From Lepidonotus clava (Eukaryota; Annelida; Polychaeta; Phyllodocida; Polynoidae): a DNA stretch of 64,000 nt. A program made the translations under genes and the position numbers. A model generated the notes under the pieces. It worked only from the letters and a program-made list of their open reading frames with translations. It ran no database searches and was not told the origin of the DNA. The stretch is from NCBI GenBank assembly GCA_936440205.1, contig OW387150.1:12684152-12748151 (forward strand), written 5' to 3'. Below are positions 27,139 to 37,314 of the stretch, piece after piece. Within the stretch, counting starts at the first letter, position 1. The number at the start of each line of letters is the position of its first letter.

Positions 27139-27176
27139 TAATAAAAGACTAGAGCGGTCTCTAGCCTGCATCAGAC
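27139..27176 (+). promoter_or_regulatory. Possible TATA-like box before the envelope gene
   Basis: GTAATAAAAGACT at 27139-27151 resembles a TATA box, and TCAGAC some 30 bp on could be an initiator, but that would leave a leader of only a few bases. A CTAGAGCGGTCTCTAG palindrome lies between. This is weak support. Confidence 0.3.
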
Positions 27177-29039
27177 ATGGCTCCAACAGTATTCATACTC
27201 CTCCTTCGTGGACTCTTTATCCTGGGCACTGTCTCAGCTAAGCCATGCCTATGCACCAGTACGGTAAACCGTTTTCGTACCAACTATGGTGTAGTATTCG
27301 AGAGTAAACCGTCCATCCACATAGGTAATGAGTACTTCACTACCGAAGTCGATATCATTTTACCACTTCCTCCTTCTCCCAAACAGGCAGCCGCACTAAA
27401 TTGTAGACACGGTGCTACCCTGGCAGCCGGTTCAATGGAACAGTGTCGAAAAATCCAACTTATGTTGAATAACATAACATCTATTGGGAAGACTATAGCA
27501 GCGAAGGTCACCAAAGGACTCCGGGAAGTGCAATCAATTTTGGAATCGACGGCCCAGCCAACACCTCCATCAGCAAAATCCAGGAAGCAGCGGGCTCTGA
27601 TTCCAGAAATCGGCAAGTTCTCCGAGACTTTATTTGGAACGGCCACACTCGATGACTTGAAGCAACAGACTCGTGCTGACCAGGTAAATGCCGATGAAAT
27701 TGGCTTCCTCGATGGCAAAATAAATGCAGTCCTAAAGGTAGTTGACTCCACTTTGGAAATCCAACTCCAGGCCATCATAGAGAACACTCATTCCATATAC
27801 AATTTGTCCCGAGGACTCCAGGCTTACATTAGTAACCGGGAATTGATGGTCAGGTTGATGCAAGATTTGCAAGAATTGCGTCTACTGGATTTTAAACTGG
27901 ACTATTCCCTTGATGTCTTGCTACAGGCTATTCGCGACCTAACGGAGAACAGGCTGAGTAACTCTTTGATATCGGAGACTGATATGAGGAAGATTCGGTA
28001 CCTTTTCCTTTCCAAGTCCAATCGTTCAAATATTTATATTCCAAACACTCGCGACATGTATAGAAGTGTAACTGTTTTAGTCCCCCCGGTTTTACAGCGA
28101 AATGTTCTGAAAACTATTTTGAAGATTCCCGTTATTTCCTTAGACAAAATATTCAAGGTTCTAAAAGTGAACACCTTCCCTCTAGCCTTCCATGGGCATT
28201 ATACTCGCCTCTCCAACACACCGGCTTATTTATTGGTGTCCGCAACCCAATACACGGTATCCTCCAACCCAGATCTGGATAATTGCCATTCTCCGTTTTG
28301 TCATTATGACCTACCAATTCGCAGGCTTTCTCCCTCGTCGTGCCTCATTTCTATCTATCTACGTGATCATGAGTCTGTCAAACTTTATTGTGATTTCAAA
28401 ATACTCATTCAGTCTAATTTCAGAAGGTCGAACATCCAAGTCATTGCAACAGGGACCTATTTGTTCTCTCACATAGACGAGGTCGTTGTGCGCTGCCCCA
28501 ACCGAACAACAACCCATCCTGGATGTGAATCGTGCGTTCGTGCCTTTGAATGTGGTTGTTCTGTGTCCGCCAAAGAATGGGAAATTCCAGTCTCAAGTGT
28601 TAACTGTTTGCCTTCTACAGCAGGCCCCTTAAGAACAGTTTTCCCCGTCAACCTTGCTAGTCTTCAACACCTCAACCTGTCACTTAGCCGACTTGTGAAC
28701 CCGGATTTTTCGTACGATAAACCATTCCCAATTTTACCTCTTAGCCCGCAAATGCGAGTCCGCCAAGAGGATATTTTTAAGCGAGCAAAAGACAATTTCC
28801 TTTCCCTCCGTACATACATGAAAGAGATTCTACTGAATGAGGTCGAATACAAGAAACTTCGTGGTGACTTGCATCTTCCCCACGTACCATTCCTCCCCCC
28901 CAGTGTGCACGGTACTGTTTACCTGTTGAACATTGGACTTACTTTTATAATGGTACCAGCACTTTTTGTTTTCATCTCAATTCTGTATTTCAGACAACGT
29001 AGGATTCAAAGCGCATGCAGACGCTTGACTTTAAATTGA
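27177..29039 (+). CDS. Baculovirus-F-like envelope fusion glycoprotein (fossil cargo)
   Basis: This is a single open frame of 620 codons. A signal peptide (about residues 1-21, ending TVSA) precedes a Cys-containing region. A furin-type site RKQR ends at residue 139 and is followed by ALIPEIGKFSETLFGTAT, the position and wording of the fusion peptide in baculovirus F proteins and errantivirus-type Env. A long helical stretch follows (about 165-250, with LDGKINAVLKVVDSTLEIQL), then a Cys-rich region around 430-480. A membrane span near 583-605 and a 15-residue basic tail close it. Family members mediate low-pH membrane fusion. No gag or pol accompanies it; it sits inside a DNA element beside a CACTA-like transposase. 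It looks whole as an open frame. Confidence 0.85.
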   Translation: MAPTVFILLLRGLFILGTVSAKPCLCTSTVNRFRTNYGVVFESKPSIHIGNEYFTTEVDIILPLPPSPKQAAALNCRHGATLAAGSMEQCRKIQLMLNNITSIGKTIAAKVTKGLREVQSILESTAQPTPPSAKSRKQRALIPEIGKFSETLFGTATLDDLKQQTRADQVNADEIGFLDGKINAVLKVVDSTLEIQLQAIIENTHSIYNLSRGLQAYISNRELMVRLMQDLQELRLLDFKLDYSLDVLLQAIRDLTENRLSNSLISETDMRKIRYLFLSKSNRSNIYIPNTRDMYRSVTVLVPPVLQRNVLKTILKIPVISLDKIFKVLKVNTFPLAFHGHYTRLSNTPAYLLVSATQYTVSSNPDLDNCHSPFCHYDLPIRRLSPSSCLISIYLRDHESVKLYCDFKILIQSNFRRSNIQVIATGTYLFSHIDEVVVRCPNRTTTHPGCESCVRAFECGCSVSAKEWEIPVSSVNCLPSTAGPLRTVFPVNLASLQHLNLSLSRLVNPDFSYDKPFPILPLSPQMRVRQEDIFKRAKDNFLSLRTYMKEILLNEVEYKKLRGDLHLPHVPFLPPSVHGTVYLLNIGLTFIMVPALFVFISILYFRQRRIQSACRRLTLN

Positions 29040-29454
29040 GTTGGTTATATATACATTAGCTATTAACTCTTCCTTTTATTGCAGCTCAAAAGTTATCAGT
29101 TCTCATTCATGTTCGATTTTTGTTGTTTAGAATATATACTCGCCCTCATAATTTCGTCACACATGCACAGCTGCAATTCATTCACATTATCCTCATGAAT
29201 TCCCATTTATAATTAGTCACAGCCACATAAGACTACACACGTTCATGATATCAAAATGTTTTATTGTTATGCATGCGGAAAAGGTTTTATGATGTCCACG
29301 TGTCAACGTTTCGCCTATTTTCCCATAATTGTATTTACTGACCATACACTAATGTACATATGTAACTCGAAAGCTTCGTGAACATATGCATTTCACAATT
29401 AAAATTTTCCCATATCTACTTCAAACATATCGTACACTTTTATATAACTGTTCA
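29040..29454. other. Spacer between convergent genes
   Basis: AT-rich spacer between the envelope stop and the stop of the minus-strand membrane-protein frame. I see no AATAAA near either stop in this interval, and nothing else of note. Confidence 0.4.
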
Positions 29455-30132
29455 TCACACCCAAGAGTCTACATCAGGCATGCAGCCCAGTTTTTCGGCT
29501 GGGAGTAGTTCTTGGGCCATGTTGTTCCTGTTGTTTATCAGGCAAACGCTCGCTCTACAAAGTCTGTGCCTGAAAAATTTGTTCAGGCGCACGCGCTCCG
29601 TACGAGGAATCTTGACTTCTTGCGGGAGTTCCAACGTCAAGGGTTCGTCACTGCCATTCAGATGGACCGTGAGTGGGCCCGACCAGGCGACGGTCAGGGC
29701 CTTGGACAGGATGCTCGGTCTTTGGATGATCATTCGTGGGCAGGCAGCACTTCCTACGGCTTCCATTTCGGCGGGAATGGGAGCCAGTGGAAATAGGAGC
29801 GTTTCCCATCGGCAGTAGATTCTCAGACAGCACTGCACTGTAGCCCTCCGACGTTGACCCTGCGCCAACGAGCGACAGCCTGCTGCCAATTTCCAGAAGA
29901 TACCGATAAATTTCCACCCCAGGTATATCACTAACAAGAGAAGCAGCCACTGATGGTCGGATTGGTCCGCGGGTTGGAGGTGACTAGGTCTCAGCACTGG
30001 CCTTTCCTCCCGAACAAGACGCAGACGCAGACTTGCGTTTAACAGTCGCTCGATGTCCATGGCCATCAAGTGGCTGTTCTGAACCAGTGTATAGTACAGG
30101 CACATACTTATACCCCCCACCCCACACGACAT
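29455..30132 (-). CDS. Predicted single-pass membrane protein A (unknown function)
   Basis: This is a minus-strand frame of 225 codons from the ATG at 30132. The visible layout is about 60 residues containing DIERLLNASLRLRLVREE, one hydrophobic span LLLLLVIYLGWKFIGIF, then a mostly beta-predicted C-terminal half with TVAWSGPLTVHLNGSDEPL and TERVRLNKFFRHRL. It lies tail-to-tail with the envelope gene. I do not recognise the family. Its order of parts (span first, then a beta-rich domain of about 120 residues) resembles the second minus-strand membrane protein at 37315-38145; relatedness is only suspected. It could be an accessory of the envelope, such as a matrix-like or assembly protein, but that is inference. 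Confidence 0.55.
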   Translation of the reverse strand: MSCGVGGISMCLYYTLVQNSHLMAMDIERLLNASLRLRLVREERPVLRPSHLQPADQSDHQWLLLLLVIYLGWKFIGIFWKLAAGCRSLAQGQRRRATVQCCLRIYCRWETLLFPLAPIPAEMEAVGSAACPRMIIQRPSILSKALTVAWSGPLTVHLNGSDEPLTLELPQEVKIPRTERVRLNKFFRHRLCRASVCLINNRNNMAQELLPAEKLGCMPDVDSWV

Positions 30133-30553
30133 CACAACCCCCCAGGTACTGTAAGGGCTTCGTCTAGTCTTTAGCGAAAAGTTAACCCTCGGTCGACAAC
30201 TTAAACGCTAGGTAAGGTACAACTAAAACGACTTCTTCTAGCCGGGGGCTTCACAAGTTTTTACACTGGGTAGTGCGAAGCACGTCTAATAGGCCGCTAT
30301 TTTCTTCAGAGAGCCGATCGACAGGGGGTTCATCTGAAATGACTTCTGTCGCGTTTGACACCGGGACACGCGTCTGTGATGACCGCGTCCACCTGTTGGC
30401 CATCTGAGGCGGCGCATGTCAACTAGCTTCTGTGTCAGGTCCCTCACAGGAGTACCGCGGCCCGCGGCCCGCGGGGTAGTCTTAACACTTCTTGACACGT
30501 AACAGGCCTCACAAGGGGCGGCGGTGAGGGTGTCGCTGATACCCCATGTACTC

Positions 30554-30644
30554 CCCGTCACGGCTAGCACGTAACTTATGGTAAAAGTCTCTCTTACCCT
30601 GTCCACACCCCGTCACGTCTACCACGTAACTTATGTTCAAAGTC
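30554..30644. repeat. Direct repeat, 54-bp period, upstream of accessory gene
   Basis: CCCGTCACGGCTAGCACGTA at 30554 recurs as CCCGTCACGTCTACCACGTA at 30608, each followed by ACTTATG and AAAGTCT. The pair lies 65-155 bp upstream of the TATA box of the accessory gene. Repeated sites of this kind in CACTA elements are bound by the element's own TnpA-type protein (family knowledge); here that is a guess. Confidence 0.75.
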
Positions 30645-30709
30645 TTGCCTCATCGATAAAAGATCGCTTTCACCAGATCATGTATCCACAGGGGGGCCTG
30701 CCCGGCATG

Positions 30710-30717
30710 TATAAATA
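30710..30717 (+). promoter_or_regulatory. TATA box of accessory gene
   Basis: TATAAATA stands 55 bp before the start codon. An ATCACTTG initiator-like site lies about 30 bp downstream. The start codon itself sits in GCCACCATGA, a near-perfect vertebrate-style start context. Confidence 0.65.
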
Positions 30718-30764
30718 CGGCGTGGCATATGGCTATATAGATCACTTGAAAACTTGCTGCCACC

Positions 30765-33700
30765 ATGAACGGGTCAACTGATTATAGTGACGCTGTTCTG
30801 TCAAACCCGTCTACGAGCTCATGCAGGATCTTGACCAGCAGCCCCAAACCGGGTGGCGAGAAAATAACCGATCATGATTCATCAGCAGGCGTAGGTACTC
30901 TGCTGTTGGATATGTCTGAGGATGCGCGTCAGTATGGGTCTCAGAATGGGTTTCCGGATCTCTCTGCGGATCAGTCTCTTCACGACTCCCTGTACGCGGA
31001 AGAGGGATCCACCCTCAACGACGTGGACCTTAGCCTTGGTGGTTCCCAAGGCGGTACTGCATCCGCATCGTCGTCCACGCCCTCCACGCCCTCCACGCCC
31101 TCCACGCCCTCCGGATCCACGCCCTGGGGGATGACGCCCTCCACGTCGCAATCCCATCCATGGTTCCCCAGCTCCACGTCCAGAACGTCGTCCACGCCCG
31201 GACCCTTGACATCGCAAGGGTCGTTCTCGTCGACGACGTCCCAAAGGTCGTTCACGCCCGGGCCCTTGACATCGCAAGGGTCGTTCTCGTCGACGACGTC
31301 CCAAAGGTCGTTCACGCCCGAATACTCGTCCTCGTCCGGCCCCTCCACGTCTACAGCTGAACCGTCCATGGCCCATTTGCTGGCCAGGATGGAGGAGCTG
31401 GAGAAGAAGTGCCGAAGGGCGGAGGCTGAAGCGGCTGCGGCAAAGGCCCAGGTGGAGGTGCTCGTGAACCAAGCGAAGCCAGCTGCAGCTGACAAACCAC
31501 CCAAACCACGCAATGAAATATGTGTAAGTTCTAAAGTTTGTTTTTACAGCTTATAATTAACTAATAATCTCACCTTGAAAACGTTACCGTTTAATATAGT
31601 TCTCGGTTTGTTTAGAAATGATCTCATTCCTAGTATAGCCCTGATGTTCTTCTCTTTTGCTGCGCCGCCAGGGAACATCCCGGAAAACAACGAAAATCCG
31701 TAATGATTTCGTACACTGACATATAGTTAGAAGTCCACTATTAATTATTGGCTTATTATATTGTTTGTAGGAACTCGTTCGTTCGGCCTACAAGGCCAAG
31801 AGAGGTGAGCCTGCTTGGGGATTCAACCTGAACCCTGGGTAAGTTGATTACGTCATAACAACATGAATAGTACAGAAAATAATATTGTTTTTAAGTAAGC
31901 AATGGGTAATGTGTTCCTGAACAACAGAAGCTGCAGCTGAATATAAGTTTTGCTGTTTTTTTTTTTCATGTTAATAGAGTCATAGAGCACTTGACGTGAT
32001 GCCGATGAATTGAACAATATAAATATATTCCAACATTCAGGGCGGGGATCAAACACCCGGATAACGTTGCGATCATCAAGGCCGTTGTTGACAACGTGTG
32101 CCTGGGGCCAGATACCCCCAGAGAAGAGGTGATAGGTAAGTCCCATAGGTAGCAAGTTTCTTTGTTAACTAACCTGCAGCTGTACATTTCATGCATCTAA
32201 TGTCCATGATTCCAAAGTATTGGTCCTTCAATTAACACAAATTTTAACATGCTTGAAATGCTGGAAATCTGTTTTTAGTGTCTAAATAGGCTCCACTTAC
32301 ATTGTAAATTGTTACTTTTATAATTTAAGTTATCCTCCCAGTCATCTGAAAAAAACATAAGTTCTATTATCTGGACAAAGAAATATAATACCGGTGTAAT
32401 GATGGTTTTAATTCGTGAATAATATGTTGACCCTCACTTTGCATTTTTAACATGTATTCCCTTGATTTATTGCCTTTATATTGCCTTTGTCTACTTAATG
32501 GCTCCAGTTTTAAGCATACTTCATGTCCTTCCTCTTTTTCTAGCTGCTGCCAACACCCACTTCAAGACCCTCCAAAGCAGGGCCAACAGAATCCGGAAGA
32601 ACCGAATGAAGGCTGACAATGAAAAGGCTATCATCCGTCACCACGTGAACGAGGTAAATAAATTTTTGTTACAGACTTCCTCTATAGACCACAAAAGTCT
32701 GACGTCACGGACCCCTCCCGCAACACGTGTTGGGCCTAAACCTTTTACGACCGGCCCCGGTAACCCTACACCCCCGGTCACCGGCCCGGCCCGCCCTGGA
32801 GGGGGCACCGATAACACCCGGCTGGACCGCGGTCACCCGTTCACACAGACAATAACATTGCCTATAACTTTGATATTTATTAACTCTTTTTCTTTTCAAG
32901 TATATCATAATGCACATTGATAGTTCCCCTATGAAAATACATGTTTTCATAAGTTTGCGAGCATTATTAGTGGAAATAGCAAATCTGACAGCTGGGTCCT
33001 ACTAAAGTTCATAGAGGGGACCCCCGGCCCAGCCCGGCCCATCCCTGGCAAGAATGCGACGTTATAATAACGTTATTGTGACGTCATTTTTTGGTTCTTG
33101 TTACGTCGCATTTCGACGTTCTATAGACGTAGATTTGATGGCTCCCAATCACGTCTCTGAGACTTCCAATGCGACGTCACAAAATGACATTCTTATCACG
33201 TGTTTCTGCAACGTCACAAAATGACGTTCTTGGTACGTGTTTCTGCGACGTCACATTGCAACTTTCAAAGAATGATTATGTGGATTAGAAACTACTGCTG
33301 CGACATTGCACCATAACATACTGGCGACATGATTATAAAATCATATTGTAACCCAAATTATATTCCAATAAGGTTATTTTGTGACAGGTTCTGTTAAGGT
33401 TATTTTGTGACCCACCTATGACCAAACATTACACTATACATCATACTGTAACTTTCCCAAGACAAGAAATCTTGGTTTCCAGCTTTGGTCACATTGACTT
33501 GGGGCCTTTTAAGTTAGTACTTGTATACCCAGGCCCTTTCTATAGCTGGCAAATGTCAGATATCAGGCCAGGGGACAGACCCACTCAGTATCCCATTGTG
33601 AAAGATTGAAAAAGGTGTTTTCATGGTACTGGTCATTTATTTCAGGCAAAACAATTAAACTAAACCATAAATACGTTTCTAAAAGATAGTTTGATATTTC

Positions 33701-35959
33701 ATAAAGAATAGTGTTTCAGCAGCATTTAAACATATTTGAAAAATAGTGATATAAACCACAAAACCTTGAACTTTAGCCTTTTCTCAACTTAAATGGTATT
33801 GCACTGTCCCCTGGTGTTGAAAAACAGTACTATCAATGGTTATGGCTAGACTAGGAAACAAGGTACTTGTGACGTTCTGATTTAGTTAAGTTGTGACTTA
33901 ACCTAACCAGAATGTCACTGAGACATGGTGATTAGGTGAGGTCAAAACTGAACCTAAGCACAACGTCACTGTGATGTCACAATTAGGTAGGGTTGAAACC
34001 TTACCTTAAAAGAACGTAACTGTGACATCATCATTAGGTATGGTTCAGACCAACCTAAACACAACGTTCTTTTGACGTACTGTTAAGGTGTAGTTAAGAC
34101 CTAACCTAATTAGAATGTCACAAAGACATCACAATTTTGGTCGCAGCGACGTTTCTGGGAGCCATCATTTAGACGTCGCTACAACGTCGAAATCTCACGT
34201 AACAAGAACGTCTCTTTAGGTTTGGTTACAACTTCACTCAGTCAGTACGTATCAGTTATGTACTTTTTCAGTTAGGTCTCTATGTCACCTAATCAACACG
34301 TCATAACTACATTCTTTTTAGGTTTGGTCATAACCATACATAATTAGCTTGTATCAGTTACGTTCTGTTTGAGTTATGTCTCAACCAGACCTGATTGGCA
34401 CGTCACTGTGATGTTACATTGTAAGGGGGTTCTAACCTGATGTTCATAGAACGTTATTATAACGTCCTTTTTATGGGATGTCATAACATCCCCCTAAAAT
34501 CACATAACTGTTACGTAGCTTTATGTGGGTTATAAACTGACCAAAATGGTATGGTCGTAGAACGGTTCTGTTACGTCGCTTCTTGCCTGGGATGTTTAGG
34601 CACGGGAGCAGCGTGCAGTGACCGTTAGGGGCCCGCCTGACGTCATGGCTTTTGCGGACTATTGTTCTCAACATTGTTTGACGTAGTTCGATTCAGGCAG
34701 GCCGAAATTTTACACTTTTCAAGTGCAAAGCCGAGGAGAAAGAGTAATGTCTATGGTCTATGCCCAGTCTGTCCACTCCTTGGGTGGAAGGATACGCATC
34801 ATTGTTTTAAAAAACGCGAAGAAAGGGTCTATTTTGACAACATTCACATGTCCTTGTTTCTAGAAAAAAGGTTACTTTTTCATCCCAAATATCCATGATA
34901 TGAAAATAAGGGTCTTTTTTTTCCTGGGAAATATGAAATTTCACGAAAAAAGGGTATTTCTTGGCCACAAAATGTCTGCGTTTTGAAGAATAAGGGGTCG
35001 ATTTTTTGGTATAAATGTCAGTGGAAAGGGGTTGTTTTCTATTTTGAAGAACGATGATATGTCCTACTTTGATATCTGAGTAGACAGACTGGGGGTCTAT
35101 GGTATAGGGGGTGTGACTTCCCGGGGACCCACTCGGTTCAAAAAGGGGTATACGTACGAACTGCGGTCGGAACTATACCGGGGGCTGTAGCTGTGAATCG
35201 GCAATTTGGCTTAAAACAGGGGGCCCGGCTGTGAAATGATCTTATGGTTGTAACACTGAAACTTGGGAAACAATTATAATTTTTTTACATTATGAATTTT
35301 TATAGAGCACTGTAACCTTACTTGCTTCCTTGGACAATAATCTTGACATACAATTAGAATGGATATCACACAATTAATAAAAAGTGCCTGTATGTTATAG
35401 AGACCAAGGATAAAGCAACGCTTTTGAAATTAACTGCAGTGACCAGCTTTTAAATTAAGGCAACTGAAATATTGAAAAACTTGTTTGTGTTTATTGGATG
35501 TTCTTGACCAAGTATGTCGTAACTGTATTAAAATAAAAAAGTGTCTTTTTAACTTTGCAGAAGCTCAGAAGACGGATAGTGGGGTTGGAAAATATCGTCA
35601 CAACGTGGGACGAAGCTCGAAAGAATTCCGTGAGGCGCCTCCTCACCCCCGACTACACGAGCGACGAGGAGCGCGGACTTTATTTTCCGGTCGACAGAGA
35701 CGGGAAGACGACCGAGCGATATCACCGCCGCGTCAAACCGCTCGTGTGGGAGAGCGATGAGCTGAGTGCCTACAAAGCCCACCTGGACGAAATTGAGTTT
35801 AAAGAACTTAGCCGCCGTCAGCGGGGCGTTAGATTGGACAAGAAGCGGAAAAATGTCCCCGACGATAATCCAAAACGCCAACAGCCTCCTCCCAACACCC
35901 CAGACTGGGTGGTGAAGCCCGCGTATCGGTCGGGTATCGCCGATGCACAGCCAATTTAA
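30765..35959 (+). CDS. Five-exon accessory protein of the CACTA-like element (TnpA-like role possible)
   Basis: Five blocks with good GT/AG borders keep one frame: 30765-31523, 31771-31838, 32041-32135, 32544-32653 and 35561-35959. The first 190 or so residues are Ser/Thr/Pro-rich with acidic patches, a run of STP triplets and two 20-residue repeats GPLTSQGSFSSTTSQRSFTP. A coiled coil follows (MAHLLARMEELEKKCRRAEA on). The last exon is highly charged, with KNSVRRLLTPDYTSDEERGLYF and RRRVKPL-type wording. That tail resembles proteins often found beside transposases in cnidarian and other animal elements (memory, not searched). It could bind element ends like plant TnpA, or be a DNA-binding regulator. 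The last intron hosts the 1.55-kb element at 33040-34594. Confidence 0.7.
31201..31320. repeat. Two near-identical 60-bp coding repeats
   Basis: The 60-bp unit at 31201-31260 is repeated at 31261-31320 with one difference seen, giving the 20-residue repeat of the accessory protein. Just upstream, 31078-31120 is a run of CCCTCCACG 9-mers that codes for STP repeats. Confidence 0.9.
33040..34594. mobile_element. 1.55-kb inverted-repeat element rich in ACGT, nested in an intron
   Basis: The left end CATCCCTGGCAAGAATGCGA and the right end (inverse of CATCCCAGGCAAGAAGCGAC) form terminal inverted repeats. The interior is packed with GACGTCAC, AACGTT and GTTACGTCG words and with TTAGGT-like segments, and is non-coding. 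A related short fragment lies at 62183-62340. It sits in the last intron of the accessory gene, so it is younger than, or arrived with, the host element. Confidence 0.7.
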
Positions 35960-37314
35960 CTTATTTCTAAAGGGTCTGTTTAAAGCTCTATTTTATGTGA
36001 TGTTTATGTTTATCATCTTTATGTTTTCTTTACACTACGTTTAATTGTATGGTCTGTGTCACGCTGTATGTTAGGTCTTTGTACTTTCTTCAATTGTATA
36101 GTCGTTTTATAAACTTTTATCAAAGAACTTTGCGCTTCTTGTTTTGATTGTGGCATGCTCGATAAGCAGGGAAGTATTTCTATAGATATGTTGGTTGCCT
36201 AAGACTCGCCTTATATTAGTCTAAAACCGTACGCGTTATCCAGGTCCTTCTCATAAGTGAATCTTAAATTTATGAATACTTTTTATTTACGATACGAAAC
36301 GCATTTAACTATAATGACCTGTCATTTTGTTGAAAACCCGAATGTGCTATTTCTTGAAGATAGACCACGAACTTGAAATCGATTACAATACAACACTTTT
36401 TTGATGAGTGTTATGGTACAAGGTCTCTACCATTAGAAGAGCAATGGAATGACACCTAGGCCTGTTATCAATAATAACATAAATCAATCATAAAAAGTGT
36501 ATTTTAAACAAACATAAGCTCGATATACGATTTTTAAAATGATGCGACATGAATCATCTCTTCGTACTTATTTCGCAGTCATGAAAAAATAATGTTGCAT
36601 GAAGCCGGTTTTAATTAAGAACTGTTACTTCTTTTCTAGTGGATCCTTTTTAGTTAGATTCCATGCAGTAAGGTGCAAAAGTAATTTTTCAGAAATTTTA
36701 TTATGATCAAATACATCGCTGCCAGTAGGACCTATCAAAATTTACAAGTGACCATGTAGTCTCCTGATGAACGCGAAATACTTTCTAGGATTTGTAAGGC
36801 ACGGTGACCTATATTCTTTCTGTGAGAGAATAAAAAAACCTCATGCATATAGTGTAACCCTTTAAAGTGGGAGTTCTCCGGGAGTTATGTATAGGTAACT
36901 TGGAGCTTCTGTGACATTGCAAAATTAATAATTTAAAAAACAAACAAGTCAATTTAGGTGTCGAGATTTATTAAGGGATGATAGCTTAATTAGCTATAGC
37001 CATAATTTCGGTTGGAGCCCGATCGCCAGATTGTGGCGTTAACCACATTTAATTCCACTACTAGTTTTGGTTGCAGACCTAGTTTAGCCTCAGGCCCCTA
37101 AATTAGGGGCCTGTCTCACAGATTACCTAAGGGGTTGACCCTAGCCCGAGCCAGAGTAAAAGCGCTCTTGTCAGCGTCATACTGCTCTTTCCAAAACCGA
37201 AATTTTATTTAGCTACAAATTCAATTTATAACCATAACACTTGTATCAATTGACGCACGTTCGGCAGCATATTGGTAGTAAACACACAAAAATACAACAT
37301 TTTTCACACAAGAC
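35960..37314. other. Non-coding stretch inside the CACTA-like element
   Basis: AT-rich sequence between the stop of the accessory gene and the stop of the minus-strand membrane protein B. I find no reading frame, repeat or signal that I can support. Confidence 0.4.

Larger units (their letters stand above)
23956..27176. other. Non-coding left arm of the CACTA-like element
   Basis: About 3.2 kb lie between the left terminal repeat and the envelope gene. Bases 23980-24330 recur in the second family copy (63340-64000). There is a poly-G/C patch near 24976-25018 and a hairpin at 25131-25177. Open frames at 25216-25719 show no recognisable domain and I do not call them genes. Confidence 0.5.

Noticed and set aside
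27177-29039. LTR retrotransposon or endogenous retrovirus around the envelope gene
   Set aside because: No LTR pair, primer-binding site, gag, protease, reverse transcriptase or integrase was found on either side within the element.
30882-31513. Long minus-strand frames opposite the first exon of the accessory gene
   Set aside because: They are mirror frames of the GC-rich repetitive coding exon (STP and 60-bp repeats), without a promoter or domain.
34751-35106. MITE with CCCAGTCTGTC ends inside the accessory gene's last intron
   Set aside because: Only about 11 bp of the ends pair convincingly, and no target duplication is visible.
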